The notes: generated from the sequence alone by a model not told the origin. Positions 1-9,761 are shown, counted from the stretch's first letter. The stretch is 64,000 nucleotides of DNA from Azorinus chamasolen (GCA_963576725.1 OY755237.1:62177873-62241872); one strand, 5' to 3'. Numbers and translations are program-made.

Positions 1-317
1 AAACAGTTTTTATCTGAAATACTCGTCGCGTCATCTAGATCTACATTGGTTGCAAATGACACTCATGCCATGCTTGGCACATTAAGGGTTTATTAATAGC
101 CCACTGTTTGCTGGCACGCTCACACAAGACACACATTTAAACGCCCTCAGGAATGCCGATGATATCATTTATTGGCCATCTGCTGAATATCATCACTTTC
201 ATATGCCAAGTGAACATATAAAACACATTTTAAGCCAATAAGAAATTAATCTAATTAATTAAACTATGCCTTAAATAAGGTTTTCAAGTCACTGCAACAA
301 GTACTCATATAACGCCA
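1..317. other. Non-coding, nothing recognised
   Basis: AT-rich sequence with no convincing ORF, hairpin or element end that I can see. Confidence 0.5.
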
Positions 318-318
318 G

Positions 319-359
<41 letters not shown>

Positions 360-385
360 CTGATGCTGATGATGATGATGATGAT
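318..385. repeat. (GAT)n microsatellite
   Basis: About 22 units of a TGA/GAT trinucleotide with two GCT interruptions near the middle. No gene context. Confidence 0.95.
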
Positions 386-666
386 TAACGATTATTCGTT
401 CATACGATCACACAAAAGAAGTATGATTCTAGATGCTGATAGTCATTTATAACAATCAGACGATTTCGGTGTTTCTCAGACACTATAAAGAAGAACATTG
501 GAACTAACCCATCCTATATTACAAAGACAAAGTGCAAATCATTTACTGTCATTCAGTTCATGCCAGAAGGGATGATATTTGTCAAATACTACCATTCTCA
601 GTGACAGTCAAACATCGTATCCATAGCAAGGCGGGAATACCTGCGGGGTTGTACATGTGCATAATA
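386..666. other. Non-coding, nothing recognised
   Basis: No element ends, palindrome or credible ORF seen between the microsatellite and the first A1 element. Confidence 0.5.
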
Positions 667-861
667 TACAGTAAACCCCGCTAAAATTAATGCGACCAAT
701 TAATGAATAAACATGGCTGTCTTTATAAGCATGTGGTTGCTTAATCCAGGACAAAAGTAATGCAGAAAGTTATATTATTGTCCTGCATTAAGCTACCACC
801 TGCTTCTACCACCCAGAATTATACCTCTTTTAGGTGGTCGTATTAGAGGTGTTTTACTGTA
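667..861. mobile_element. A1 pogo-like MITE, core degraded
   Basis: Begins TACAGTAAACCCCGCTAA and ends GAGGTGTTTTACTGTA, so TA flanks a CAGT...ACTG element. The inner palindrome (GGTTGCTTAATCCAGGAC with GTCCTGCATTAAGCTACC) is shortened at its centre. Pogo affiliation is inferred from TA plus the CAGT ends. No transposase is present. Confidence 0.75.
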
Positions 862-871
862 ATTCTGAAAT

Positions 872-1122
872 TTAGCCCTTTCACCGCCAATGTCGCAAAA
901 ATACATCAGGACAAATAAAATAGTGCAGTCCCAGATCAGACGCGGTCTTTTCAAGGATGCGTCTGATCAGGGAATACAGTTTTTGTCTCCAATTCTATTT
1001 CTATATTTTGACTTTATTCCTTTGAACTTTCCCTTTATTTATCTCATTTCCTTGTTTTACCAAATGATTTAGCAAAAGTGGTTTGCAGACGACAGTTAGA
1101 AATTTGACGCGGAAAGGATTAA
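872..1122 (+). mobile_element. J-family TTAA-type MITE
   Basis: Left end TTAG-CCCTTTCACCGCC, right end GACGCGGAAAGG-ATTAA, giving inverted ends next to (near) TTAA. A core palindrome around 929-990 contains CAGTCCCAGATCAGACGCG with an imperfect partner. A 60-residue frame inside it is a by-product. The second J copy is at 62307-62528 and has the same layout. Confidence 0.7.
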
Positions 1123-1131
1123 AAACATATA

Positions 1132-1150
1132 CCCCCCCCCCCCCCCCCCC
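1132..1150. repeat. Poly-C tract (19 C)
   Basis: Uninterrupted run of 19 C immediately after the J element. Its length is likely unstable between individuals or assemblies. Confidence 0.95.
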
Positions 1151-1659
1151 GAAGATATGTGATCGCACATTACTTCCCACGAGACGAATTCTATGGTCAC
1201 TCTATACCTCATAGAGACACTTTTTTCACGCCGCTTGCAAGCAAAATAGACCCAGATCAGACCAGGGCATGTGCAGTGTGTTACAGAAAATAAAATTCCG
1301 CACTTTCTACAATGGTCAAAATCCATAATTATGTTCATAAGCTATAATGAAAACATCTGCCCACAAATATTGTATTTCGTTATGATTTATTTCAAAGAGA
1401 TGCATGAGGTAAAACGTTAACAAGTCATTGGTTATGTTTCTTGTCAGAATTATGCGATATATTTGTTTAATCATCTGTTTAACATTGCAGACATTTCTGA
1501 GTTTGAATCTGAGTTCTTCCTGAAGTATCAGATTTTGACCTTTTAATAAGATGCCCAATTCAGACAACGAACCAATCAGAATGGTTTATAACCCCTGACC
1601 TCTAAACATCACGTTTACAATATGTTTTACAACAAGTGTACACGTACTTCATAAACATT
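1151..1659. other. Non-coding, one degenerate core
   Basis: Around 1230-1270 a weak remnant of the F/B core can be read (GCAAGCAAAATAGACCCAGA). The rest shows no structure I recognise. Confidence 0.4.
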
Positions 1660-1790
1660 TACAGTAAACCCCTCTAAAGCGGAATTCTGGTATAGAAGAA
1701 TTTAGATAATTTTGCGGCTGCTCAGTACAGGGTGAAAGTCATACAGAAAGCTCATAGAGGCGCTTTCTTCATGACTTTCATCCTGCATTT
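1660..1790. mobile_element. A2 pogo-like MITE, right part lost
   Basis: Starts TACAGTAAACCCCTCTAAAG. Contains the A2 palindrome arms GGGTGAAAGTCATACAGAAA and its complement, but ends near the right arm (ATCCTGCATTTC) without the outer right terminus. Confidence 0.65.
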
Positions 1791-1901
1791 CTTTTGATGT
1801 GGTTTATTGGGAATGTTAATAGTGCACTCGTAACAAAGCAGGTCTTGTAGTTGAGTGTACATAACATATGTCATGCATGACAGCATGTATTTATCTATTA
1901 A

Positions 1902-2127
1902 CCATTTCCCTTATGTAAGCGTATTTTCACGCATCTGCAAACAGAGCAAGCCCAGATCAGACGGCTCATATAGGATCCGTCTGATCAGGGTCTGGTCTGT
2001 TTACTTATGGTGTAATATAGATCTGTTTCTACAGCTTCTGCCTGAGGCAAAATGTTTCCTTATAATATAATCTTATTAATATTCATGACGTCATTTTTTC
2101 TTACATGAATATTCATCAGGGAATGAG
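1902..2127 (-). mobile_element. F-family TTAA-type MITE
   Basis: Lies between TTAA at 1898-1901 and 2128-2131. Left end CCATTTCCCTTATG, right end CAGGGAATGAG. The core palindrome at 1940-2009 has arms with AGCCCAGATCAGACGGCTC and its complement. The opposite end carries the family's ATGAATATTCAT motif. Confidence 0.85.
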
Positions 2128-2383
2128 TTAACTCTTGTCCTGCGATAACGAATGTAGTTCCACTCAAACACTGGTCTGCAGCTTGTATGTATTACATGTA
2201 GTTCCAGTTAATTACAACAATTGAAGCAGCGTTTAACATTTTGCATCCACAGGAGACCCTGGTTTGTTTGGAGTCTTAATGAGTGTCTAATTGGGATACA
2301 CGCTGGTTTTAAATGCCAGTCAGGGCACCTTGACGATTTAAAGATAAACAATTTGAATGCGGGAAATCAGTGAACTGTCATTT

Positions 2384-2449
2384 GCAAACAGTGTAGACCC
2401 AAGACAGAGGACGCTTGAGGATCCATCTGATGAGGGTCTGTACTGTTTG
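2384..2449. mobile_element. Degenerate H-like core palindrome
   Basis: GCAAACAGTGTAGACCC at the left and GGGTCTGTACTGTTTG at the right form a mismatched hairpin. The element termini are no longer clear. Confidence 0.5.
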
Positions 2450-2963
2450 TCATTCAAATCCGCTTGCACATTTTACTCTTCCGTACTGTAAGGCCTCTAT
2501 CAGTAAAAAACAAGCAAGGTTTAACACAAGCGTAAAATGGCTGCCTTACATAACTTTCAGCAGGATAGAAGTTTAAGAGGAAGCAATATTGTTTAGTTCT
2601 TTTAATTAACAGATACAAGGGGAAAACGTCTATATAGATAATATCAGAAAAGGGGGATGTTTTAATGAGTCATGATCCGTGTATGACACCAATAATACAC
2701 ATTACGTCACATATCAGTTATATGTTATTCACTTGCTGAAACACACTGATATAGAAACCATCATCACATTAAGTGCTGCTCACAAGTAAAATTAGTTTAT
2801 GCTAAATCACAAAGCTTCTATAGCCATACGAAATTCACTACCAATTCCACCAAATACTTTCCATAACTACTGCTAAATAGGCATACAAACTCTCATACTT
2901 ACAGAAAAGAAAAATCTCACCAGGCCTGGGATTCGAAACTCCCATACTTACAGCAAAGAAAAA
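2450..2963. other. Non-coding; partial B-box-like site
   Basis: No element recognised except a lone B-box-like sequence near 2925-2945 (minus-strand TTTCGAATCCCAGG), adjacent to the fuller tRNA-like sequence at 2964-3036. This suggests an older duplicated SINE head. Confidence 0.35.
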
Positions 2964-3036
2964 AACGCGCCAAACCTGGGGTTCGAACTCACAACCCATA
3001 CAACGTAAAGCATGTGCTCTACCGAACAAGCTATTG
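2964..3036 (-). mobile_element. tRNA-like sequence, probable SINE head
   Basis: Read on the minus strand it has an A-box-like GCTTGTTCGGTAGAGC followed about 35 nt later by the B-box GAGTTCGAACCCC. Cloverleaf integrity is unconvincing, so I call it a tRNA-derived repeat or tRNA pseudogene and not a working tRNA. Confidence 0.5.
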
Positions 3037-3361
3037 GCTCATACGTTTGCAAGCGTACCCGCTATACACGTTGCTCATACCAACAATAAAGGTCTACACT
3101 TCAAAACAAAACAATTGATTATTCAAGACTACCTTTAGTCTCAGAACTAAACCATCCATTCTTTAAGATTACCTTTAGTTTACATGAAATTATTCGAATA
3201 GGTCGACTCAATGCACATTAGCTTTTTCGCTTACATTACACATTTAGATAAATGCAAAATGGAGAAATATGCAAAACATTTCACCTGAAAACAAAACCAC
3301 GAGTAAATAAAGTAATGGTTTTAAACAAAAGCACGAAAACTAAACACCCTTTAGAAAGAAA
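3037..3361. other. Non-coding, nothing recognised
   Basis: Lies between two minus-strand tRNA-like sequences. No palindrome or coding frame seen. Confidence 0.4.
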
Positions 3362-3432
3362 AAATAAGGATCGAACCCACAACCTCAGGTTTCGTATGCC
3401 AACATTATAACCATTGGACCACGCAGCCTCAT
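3362..3432 (-). mobile_element. tRNA-like sequence, probable SINE head
   Basis: Minus strand shows TGGTCCAATGGTTATAATG (A-box-like) and GGGTTCGATCC (B box) at tRNA-like spacing. The T stem is followed by TTATTTTTTC instead of an acceptor-stem partner, so a functional tRNA is unlikely. Confidence 0.5.
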
Positions 3433-3755
3433 TACCTTCTGGCGGATATTTTAATCAATTATACATAATTCACTAGCATTCACTGCAGAAAAGTAAAAAC
3501 AAAAATAACCACGACAAAAAAATGAACACCCGCTGGGAAAAATCATTAATGTAAATAAATAAAAACTAGTCTCACAGTAAATATTGGTCATTAAACAGAG
3601 TGGGTTTTATAAAAAAAAAAACCCACAGGAACACAGTAAATCATATGCCTTATTGAAACCTCTCAAAGTGCGGGCTGTCTGTCGGCAGCCCAATGATAGA
3701 CTATACCACTGTGAACATTCAGTCTTGAAATGGTTAATAAGTTATCAACGACGTG
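3433..3755. other. Non-coding, nothing recognised
   Basis: AT-rich stretch with short A-runs. No element boundary seen. Confidence 0.4.
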
Positions 3756-3958
3756 TACAGTAAAACCCCACTAATGTGACCACCTAAAATAGGTAGTTCT
3801 TGGTGCTAGATGCATGTGGTAGCTTAATGCAGGACAAAAGTAATTCAGAAAGCTCATAGAGGAGATTTCTGCATTACTTACCTTTGTCCTGCATTACTCA
3901 ATTATAAAGACAACCATTTTTATTCATTAAGTGGTTGCAATAGAGGGGTTCTACTGTA
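3756..3958. mobile_element. A1 pogo-like MITE
   Basis: Complete ends: TACAGTAAAACCCCACTAAT at the left and GGGGTTCTACTGTA at the right. The inner palindrome reads GGTAGCTTAATGCAGGACAA... with partner TTGTCCTGCATTA. A short A1-like piece (GTATCTTAATGCAGGGC) follows at about 3990-4030. Confidence 0.85.
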
Positions 3959-4369
3959 CATATCATTAATCTGCCATAGAGGCATGTACATGTAGTATCT
4001 TAATGCAGGGCAAAACGTTATGTAAAAAGCTCGCAACATATTGCTTTATAAGATCCCTACGTTCAATATGTGAATGTCATCTTAGGACATGTTCCACTGT
4101 ATTGTATTTATTTATAGATATTTTAAGTCTCTTAGGTGACATGGCTTTGACAGTCAATTCTGCAGAAACTTTCTTCCAGCAGTTACCAAAGACATCAACT
4201 TGAAAGTGCTTCAATTATCGTTCTTATACTTTCCATTTATTTGCGAAATATAAACTACATAATAGCCACGTCCAGACAAATCATTATCAAATTGCTTTGA
4301 CAGAGCATTGACATTGGCAGTTTGTCTGGTAGACAACCGGCTTCTGAAATTAAATGTTTCTGTTACTAT

Positions 4370-4665
4370 TACAGTGATGTCTCGCTAATGCGACCAAGTG
4401 ATTTATTAACCCTTTCCTCCACATGAGGCCTTTCTACGAAAAGTCATTCTATAAAAGTCACTTAATGAAACCATTGTGATAAATAGAAATGGTTTCGAAA
4501 CTACATAATTCTAAAAATTTCCCTTTCACTAGTAGATGCTCCTTTTCGGTAGATTTATTTAAAAAGGTTGGTCTAAAAATAGCATATGGAGGAATGGGTT
4601 AACATAGGAGTACGTAAAAAGTCGATGTTTGTTTTATTTAGAGCAAACGTAATGCAGAAAGTTCC
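4370..4665. mobile_element. A1 MITE interrupted by a G element
   Basis: Left end TACAGTGATGTCTCGCTAAT and CGACCAAGTGATTTATTAA are A1 sequence. A1 resumes after 4602 (TTAACATAGGAG, later ACGTAATGCAGAAAG). The right terminus is lost. The TTAA used by the inserted G belongs to the A1 sequence, which confirms the insertion site. Confidence 0.7.
4410..4598 (-). mobile_element. G-family TTAA-type MITE, half hairpin
   Basis: Between TTAA 4406-4409 and 4599-4602; ends CCCTTTCCTCC and GGAGGAATGGG. Only AACCATTGTGATAAATAGA and its immediate complement remain of the family hairpin, so most of the core has been deleted. Confidence 0.75.
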
Positions 4666-4803
4666 TGAAATTAAAGTTTTATTTGGCAAGCAAGACGTGT
4701 TGTGCGTTACACTATTTGAATATACTGGTTGCAAATCTTTTACTTGTGGCTCGCACTATAATGGTGAAGCGTGATCCTTATAGACCCCTCGATCAAACTG
4801 GGG

Positions 4804-5011
4804 TGCAATAAAACCTCTCTAAACTAGACGTTTAATTTAGTCTAAATATCGGTCTTGGAGACAGCTGGCAGCTTAATGCAGGGTGGATGTAATGCAGAAA
4901 TCTCCTCTAGGAGCTTTCTGCATGTCTTTCACTCTGCATTAAGCTGTCACCTGCCTAAAACTATCTCAACTCTTCTCTACCAGAATTCCGGTTTAGAGGG
5001 GTTTTGTTGTA
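4804..5011. mobile_element. A2 pogo-like MITE
   Basis: Left ATAAAACCTCTCTAAAC, right CCGGTTTAGAGGGGTTTTGT. The central palindrome has GCAGAAATCTCCTCTAGGAG with AGCTTTCTGCAT. The terminal TACAG is mutated (TGCAAT), indicating an older copy. Confidence 0.75.
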
Positions 5012-5125
5012 AACCGGCCGACGTAATAAAATAGTCTCATTCTACATAATTGCATGTTTTCATCCAGATTGATGAATATTAAAAATAGAATGCCCCCTCA
5101 ATGTTTAACTATAAAGTGCAATCAC

Positions 5126-5290
5126 AGAGCCTACAGATAATATATACGTAAAGTTTCAAGAATAACTCCTTTATTTCTCCACCAAACCCTATATTGTGAC
5201 CACTCTTTAGAATCGTCTCGAAGAGAGCATATGGTTTGGTGGAGAAATAACGATTTTAGTATTTGAATACGCACCTTTATCTGTAGCTCT
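5126..5290. mobile_element. C-family palindromic MITE
   Basis: Outer ends CAGAGCCTACAGATAAT and TTATCTGTAGCTCTG are inverted. Inner arms TTTCTCCACCAAACCCTATA and TATGGTTTGGTGGAGAAATA pair around a GAATCGTCTCGAAGAG centre. Superfamily uncertain and no clear target duplication. A 109-residue minus-strand frame here is only read-through of the hairpin. Confidence 0.75.
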
Positions 5291-5595
5291 GGTGTCATTC
5301 AACATGAAGAGCTGTTTTGAATGTTTTGAAATACACAGTGCATATTTTCCATAAATGTTCAAAGGCGTTAAAGCAGTGTTTGCACATGGCAGCACAGGCA
5401 TCTTCGCATTTAAATAGATAGTGTTAGATGTCCATTGATTACGCAGAATATCAAAATAAATCTTCAAATAGAGTGTTAGACAGTTGCCTATAATGGATAT
5501 CCCTACTAATACTTTGAACCCACAGAAAAGGCACAAACTCCCTCGGATAATTTCAATTGACCGAATTCGATTGTGTGCAATACATGTACAGTGCG

Positions 5596-5957
5596 TTAAA
5601 GCCTTTCCCTCATATGAATTATATACAGTAAAACACCGCTAATGCGATCACCAAAAAGGGGAAAACTTCACAGTGGCAAAGGTAGGTGGTAGCTTAATGC
5701 AGGACGAAAGTTATGCAGAAAGCTCCTATAGGAGCTTTCTCCATAACTTTTGTCCTGCATTAAGCAACCACCTGCTTATGAAGACAGCCATGTTTGTTCA
5801 ATAAGTGGTCGCCTTAGAGGCGTTTTACTGTACGACAACTTCACAAACAGAGTAGACCCAAACCTGACAACTTATGTAGGAGCTGTCTGATCATGGACGG
5901 ATATGTTTGGTTATTGAATCATATGGATCTGATTCTGGCGCTGCCAAATATTTCATT
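5596..5957. mobile_element. F/B element interrupted by A1
   Basis: GTTAAAGCCTTTCCCTCATATG (a TTAA-type end) precedes the A1 insertion. After it, CACAAACAGAGTAGACCC and GTCTGATCATGG at 5842-5912 are the decayed core. The right terminus is not identifiable. Confidence 0.5.
5624..5832. mobile_element. A1 pogo-like MITE, well preserved
   Basis: TACAGTAAAACACCGCTAAT to GAGGCGTTTTACTGTA. Nearly uninterrupted palindrome arms: GGTAGCTTAATGCAGGACGA and its complement, centre GCTCCTATAGGAGC. Nested inside an older F/B element. Confidence 0.85.
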
Positions 5958-5961
5958 TTAA

Positions 5962-6168
5962 CCCTTTCGCTGCCAAACTCTGTCGTCTGCTAACTTTGTC
6001 GCCTGCTACAAATTTTCATTCTTTTGATTTTCTTCATTTTTGTTTCAAAAACATAGTAACAGTTACAAACAGTTTGGATCCTGATGAGACGCCGAGTTAC
6101 TCGGCGTCTCATCTGGATCCAAACTGTTTGCATTGGTAATCACATATCCGGCATTGACAGCGAAAGTG
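5962..6168 (-). mobile_element. D-family TTAA-type MITE
   Basis: TTAA at 5958-5961 and 6169-6172. Ends CCCTTTCGCTGCC and GACAGCGAAAGTG. Core palindrome AACAGTTTGGATCCTGATGA / CATCTGGATCCAAACTGTTT with centre GCCGAGTTACTCGGC. The other end carries GTCGTCTGC, as in all D copies. Confidence 0.85.
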
Positions 6169-6172
6169 TTAA

Positions 6173-6328
6173 AGAATAACTTTATTTCACCACCAAACCC
6201 TATGTTATAACAACTCTTTATAATCGTCTCTGTCTCTTGGAGACAGTTCTAAAGAGTGGATACAACATAGGGTTTGGTGAAGTAATGACGATCTTAGCCT
6301 TTAGTTACGCACCTTTATCTGTTTCTCC
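6173..6328. mobile_element. C-family palindromic MITE
   Basis: Starts directly at the right TTAA of the D copy. Arms TTTCACCACCAAACCCTATG and CATAGGGTTTGGTGAAGTAA around CTCTTGGAGAC. Right outer end GTTACGCACCTTTATCTG. Confidence 0.75.
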
Positions 6329-6335
6329 GTAATAT

Positions 6336-6388
6336 TTAACTCTGTTTGCAAAGGCGTAGAAATGCGTATCTATGGAGTAAAGGGATAA
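6336..6388 (+). mobile_element. F-family right-end fragment
   Basis: CTCTGTTTGCAAAGGCGTAG through TATGGAGTAAAGGGATAA matches the right end of F copies (compare 50890-50940). The rest of the element is missing. Confidence 0.6.
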
Positions 6389-6474
6389 ACTCGTCGTAAC
6401 GTTACGTTTAATTTTCCCGCCATTGTTTATACGATGACGTCACTTCCGTGACGTTAAGTATATTATAGTTGTTA

Positions 6475-6510
6475 TGCACTGATGAAGATGTAAATCGAAA
6501 CATGTATGCA
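6475..6510 (+). ncRNA. Hammerhead-ribozyme-like motif (weak)
   Basis: Core order matches a minimal hammerhead: CTGATGA at 6479-6485, a 3 bp GAT/ATC stem with GTAA loop, GAAA at 6497-6500, palindromic ACATGT, GTA as cleavage triplet, and TGCA on both outer sides (4 bp stem I). One extra A after CTGATGA and very short stems weaken it. Such motifs occur in retrotransposon-derived repeats. It could be chance. Confidence 0.25.
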
Positions 6511-6544
6511 GTAAAATAAAAAACGTGTTGGTTGTTAATTTATC

Positions 6545-7167
6545 CCATATCCGTAATATTTACACACTCTAGTGCATGCATGACTTCACTTGTCCGACCA
6601 GTATCCATGTATGTGTATAACCATACCATCTTGATCAGCGATCAACACGGACCCAATCTGAAAATAATTGGTAGTTTGTTGCGTGCCCTTTATTTTAAAG
6701 AAACAGCAATGTTATGTCGTTGGTATTGTGATATCTAGGCTGATTGTACCTAGCTTAGTACAATAAGGCCATTGCATCTCTATCGTTCTCTGAGAGCATA
6801 GTGTATAACAAATATTGTATGATGAACACTGTTCGGTCTACAGTGCATGTGTATCACACGTGCCAAATAGTCCCTTATCAATTTATTACATATTTATACG
6901 AACCGAGTGCAGTAAATCTTTACTACTCCATAAATTGACCCAATACCCTTTGACATTATAAAAGCCATAATGTCCTGGACTATTTGATCCTAGATAGTGG
7001 AATAACGATCAAATACCAGTTAATGGTGCAGTTTGTTTTGATTACAAAAATCTGTTATCTTATCTACTACTCATTATCTAACATAAACAAGTCTATCGCG
7101 AAGAAATACTTTTTTGTTAAACAAAGAGAGTCTGTATCGCAGATAGATAAGCACAAAAGCAATAACA
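6545..7167. other. Non-coding, nothing recognised
   Basis: No palindromic MITE in this stretch. The short frames here show no domain-like composition. Confidence 0.5.
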
Positions 7168-7270
7168 TACAGTATTGCTCGCTAATACGACCACTCAAAA
7201 GAAGTATAAATCTGGATTTTAAAAACAGGTTGTAGCTTAATGCAGGACAATTTATGCAGAAATCTCATAT
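7168..7270. mobile_element. A1 MITE, left half
   Basis: TACAGTATTGCTCGCTAATA, CGACCACTC and GTAGCTTAATGCAGGACAAT belong to A1. The sequence leaves the family at the palindrome centre. Confidence 0.65.
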
Positions 7271-7279
7271 TTAAAGAAT

Positions 7280-7442
7280 CCTCATCGTAGACATACAACA
7301 GCACATGACAACCTCTAGGAGCCCTCTTATCTGGGTCTACACAGTTTGCATGGCCAAAATTCCTGTGCCCGTGTGATTTTCTAACAAATTAATATTCATG
7401 ACGTCATTATTTCTTTCATGAATACTCATGGAGGAAAGGGTT
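7280..7442 (-). mobile_element. F-family MITE, degenerate
   Basis: The right half of a core (GAGCCCTCTTATCTGGGTCT, GTTTGCATGG) is followed by AATATTCATGACGTCATTAT and GGAGGAAAGGGTTA, the typical F tail. The left end is eroded. Confidence 0.6.
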
Positions 7443-7481
7443 ACCGGTAATCCCCATCAAGCTATCCACGACCTTACTCAC

Positions 7482-7530
7482 ATTTTCAAACAGCCTGGAT
7501 CCAGATGAGATGCCAAGCTGTTTGATACCA
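7482..7530. mobile_element. D core fragment
   Basis: TCAAACAGCCTGGATCCAGA then GATGCCAAGCTGTTTGA: both outer arms remain but the central part is deleted. Confidence 0.5.
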
Positions 7531-7534
7531 GACC

Positions 7535-7980
7535 GGTAGTTTCTCACAAGCTTACTCGTCTCGGAAGGTTTCAGTTTTGATTAGACCTTATTTTCACAAT
7601 AGGGTACGGGTTAATTCAAAAGACATGTTACTCAGACCCTGCTGTTTCAATTGGAATCTTATCAATGTCGTACTAATGCCCTATACACCAAATATTCTGT
7701 CAACTCAAGCTGTCAGTCTAGACTTCCAGAACACAAACAAATATTCTCAAAAAGATAGTGTACAGGCGTGCACGATCTTTCAGAACCTAAATGCATCTTT
7801 CAAGGAATGGCTCAGACATAGAGCCTGGGGGAGACTGCTTTGAAGGTCTAAGGAAGGCAAGGTTTAGTTCAGTAATAGCAATGGACTTTTTCCTGTGCTT
7901 TGCACTACAACTAAGTCTCGATAATACAATCGCATAATGTATAAACATAGGAGTCTTTAAAAGTAGTTTACGGGCGAATT
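7535..7980. other. Non-coding, nothing recognised
   Basis: Contains short open frames on both strands (7577-7843 +, 7787-8059 -) with no recognisable motif. I treat them as chance. Confidence 0.4.
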
Positions 7981-7984
7981 GTGC

Positions 7985-8055
7985 AAACAAGCAGTCTGGA
8001 TTCAGACGACACGCCACTGACTCTGTTTCAAGGACCAGTGGATCCAAACCGTTAG
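7985..8055. mobile_element. D-like core fragment
   Basis: CAAACAAGCAGTCTGGATTC and GTGGATCCAAACCGTTAGAC are decayed D arms. The termini are not visible. Confidence 0.45.
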
Positions 8056-8072
8056 ACACTCATATTCCGTAT

Positions 8073-8628
8073 TTAACCATTAACTCAATAAATACGTTTT
8101 TCTTCGCCTTTGTAAACAGAGTAGACCCAGATAAGACGGCATCAGTAGGAGTCGTCTGATATGGGTATGTTCTGTTTGCTTATGCAATAATTGTAGGTGG
8201 CGGTGGTCTAGTGGTAACGCGCTTGACTATCAGTCCGGAGGTCCGGGGTTCAAATCCCGGTCCCATCCGGAAATTTCAGAGACGCTTTTCCGTGTCTCCC
8301 ACCCGCACATACTCTCCACCCAGGGGTTAAAATGGGTACCTGTGAGGGTCACTCGCCGGTACTGCGGCTGCATGATTGCGCCATATGTTAGCAGTGCTCA
8401 ATATTGTAGGCCAATGACTCAATGACCAGGGGAGTAAATGTACAGTCGGCTGAACGGTCATTCGGACTGAAAGTAGACTATAACTAGGTACTTCTTTTTT
8501 TTTTATATGTCTACACTTTCTACCATGTCCAAAATGCCATGTCTTCACGTGCAAATACAAACATTAATCTAATCAATATTCACGGTGTCATTATTTCTTA
8601 CATTAATATTTATGACGGAAAGTGTTAA
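8073..8628 (-). mobile_element. F-family MITE split by a SINE
   Basis: TTAA at 8073-8076 and 8625-8628. Left end CCATTAACTCAATAAATACG; core GTAAACAGAGTAGACCCAGA / TATGTTCTGTTTGC at 8110-8182. After the SINE the F sequence resumes (CTACACTTTCTACCATG, AATATTCACGGTGTCATTAT). Removing 8195-8504 restores a normal F layout. Confidence 0.8.
8195..8504 (+). mobile_element. tRNA-derived SINE
   Basis: The head is tRNA-like: A box TGGTCTAGTGGTAACGC and B box GGGGTTCAAATCCC at normal spacing, giving an internal Pol III promoter. A ~230 bp body follows (including CCCAGGGGTTAAAATGGGTA), ending in ACTAGGTACTTC and a T-rich tail. It sits inside an F element, which fixes its ends within a few bases. The minus-strand 77-residue frame across it is spurious. 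No reverse transcriptase is nearby, so mobilisation depended on an outside LINE (family knowledge). Confidence 0.8.
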
Positions 8629-8910
8629 AAATAGAATAAACGCATTTAGAGATATTTTTGATAATACTTTAATTTACTTAAAAGGCTAAAGATAAATGAT
8701 TGGAATTTATGTGGAAATAACGGCACTGAGATAGTCACCGGCAAAACATAATATTGATCTTGTCAAATGTGTTCAAGTTTTACAAATGAAAATGGGTGTC
8801 TGATAGTGCCAGTCCATTTAAGGCTTTGAATCAGAGAGAAATGGAGACTTGTGCATTTATTCGCTGCTTGCCACGCTTCAATATTGTGACTAGATTTGAG
8901 TATCTGTCAT
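8629..8910. other. Non-coding, nothing recognised
   Basis: No hairpin or element terminus detected. Confidence 0.4.
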
Positions 8911-9120
8911 CAAAGTAGAATCCTTCTAATGCGACCACTTAATGAATAAACATAGGTGTCGTTAATAAGCAGGTGGTTGCTAAATGCTGGACAAAAGTAA
9001 TGCAGAAAGCTCCTAAGGGAGCTTTCTGCATTACTTTTGTCCTGCATTAAGCTACCACCTGTCTAAACCACCCAGAATTATATCTCTTTTAGGTGGTTGC
9101 ATTAGAGGGGGGTTTCTGTC
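8911..9120. mobile_element. A1 pogo-like MITE, long perfect hairpin
   Basis: Inner arms CAAAAGTAATGCAGAAAGCT and AGCTTTCTGCATTACTTTTG flank CCTAAGGG. Outer ends (AGTAGAATCCTTCTAATGCG / GCATTAGAGGGGGGTTTCTG) have lost the exact TACAG/CTGTA. Confidence 0.75.
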
Positions 9121-9204
9121 CATTTGTTTTTTTACCGTTAACACTTTGTGAAATAAACCTACTCATATGTCGATCTGGCGTGCATATAACAGCACCAGGG
9201 CAAC

Positions 9205-9375
9205 AAATATACGTGCGTACTCAGATACTAAAGTCGTCATTTCTCCACCAAACCCTATGTTGTGACCACTCTTTAGAATAGTTTCGAAGAGTGGTAACAA
9301 CAAAGTGTTTGGTGGACAAATAGGGAAGTTATTCTTGAAAATGTTTTAATTTACACATCATATCTGGACCTCTGA
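9205..9375. mobile_element. C-family palindromic MITE
   Basis: GTGCGTACTCAGATACTAAA, TTTCTCCACCAAACCCTATG, then GTGTTTGGTGGACAAATA and TTATTCTTGAAAATGTTTTA. Right end CATATCTGGACCTCTG. The right arm is more mutated than the left. Confidence 0.7.
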
Positions 9376-9421
9376 ATAGGACATTATGAAAATGCCTTCT
9401 TTTCTACTTTTAAACAATTAA

Positions 9422-9600
9422 CTCCATGAATATTCACGTAAAAGGACCATCATTTTGGCCCTGTTAAAACCTATAGATGAGAAATATATACAATTTCATA
9501 AACAAACAGAGTAGACCATGGTCAGATTGCTCCTATATGATATGTTCTGGGTCTACCTTGTTTGAAAGTGCGTTAAATGGCGTATCTGTGGAATAAAGAG
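9422..9600 (+). mobile_element. F-family TTAA-type MITE
   Basis: TTAA at 9418-9421 and 9601-9604. ACTCCATGAATATTCACG at the left, GTGGAATAAAGAG at the right. The core (AACAGAGTAGACCATGGTCA) is degraded and the ends are only partly inverted. Confidence 0.7.
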
Positions 9601-9761
9601 TTAAGTAAGCACATATTTGAAGTAGTAATTTAATGACACAAGTCTTTAAAACAAATGTGACTACAAATGAAATTACACCGGCTTATCATACTACATAAAC
9701 TAACAACAATAATAATGATGATAATAATAATAATACCTAACTATCTTGCTTATCCCTTAAA

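Noticed and set aside
318..385. (GAT)n as a poly-Asp coding tract
   Set aside because: No open frame of useful length around it.
2964..3036. Functional tRNA genes (also 3362-3432 and 58684-58758)
   Set aside because: A and B boxes are present, but acceptor and anticodon stems do not pair convincingly, so they are better explained as SINE heads or pseudogenes.
5207..5536. 109-residue minus frame
   Set aside because: Its C-terminal part is the C-element palindrome. Elsewhere no motif and no supporting splice or promoter context.
8221..8260. Anticodon assignment for the tRNA-like SINE head
   Set aside because: The anticodon loop cannot be folded unambiguously by eye, so I do not name the parent tRNA.
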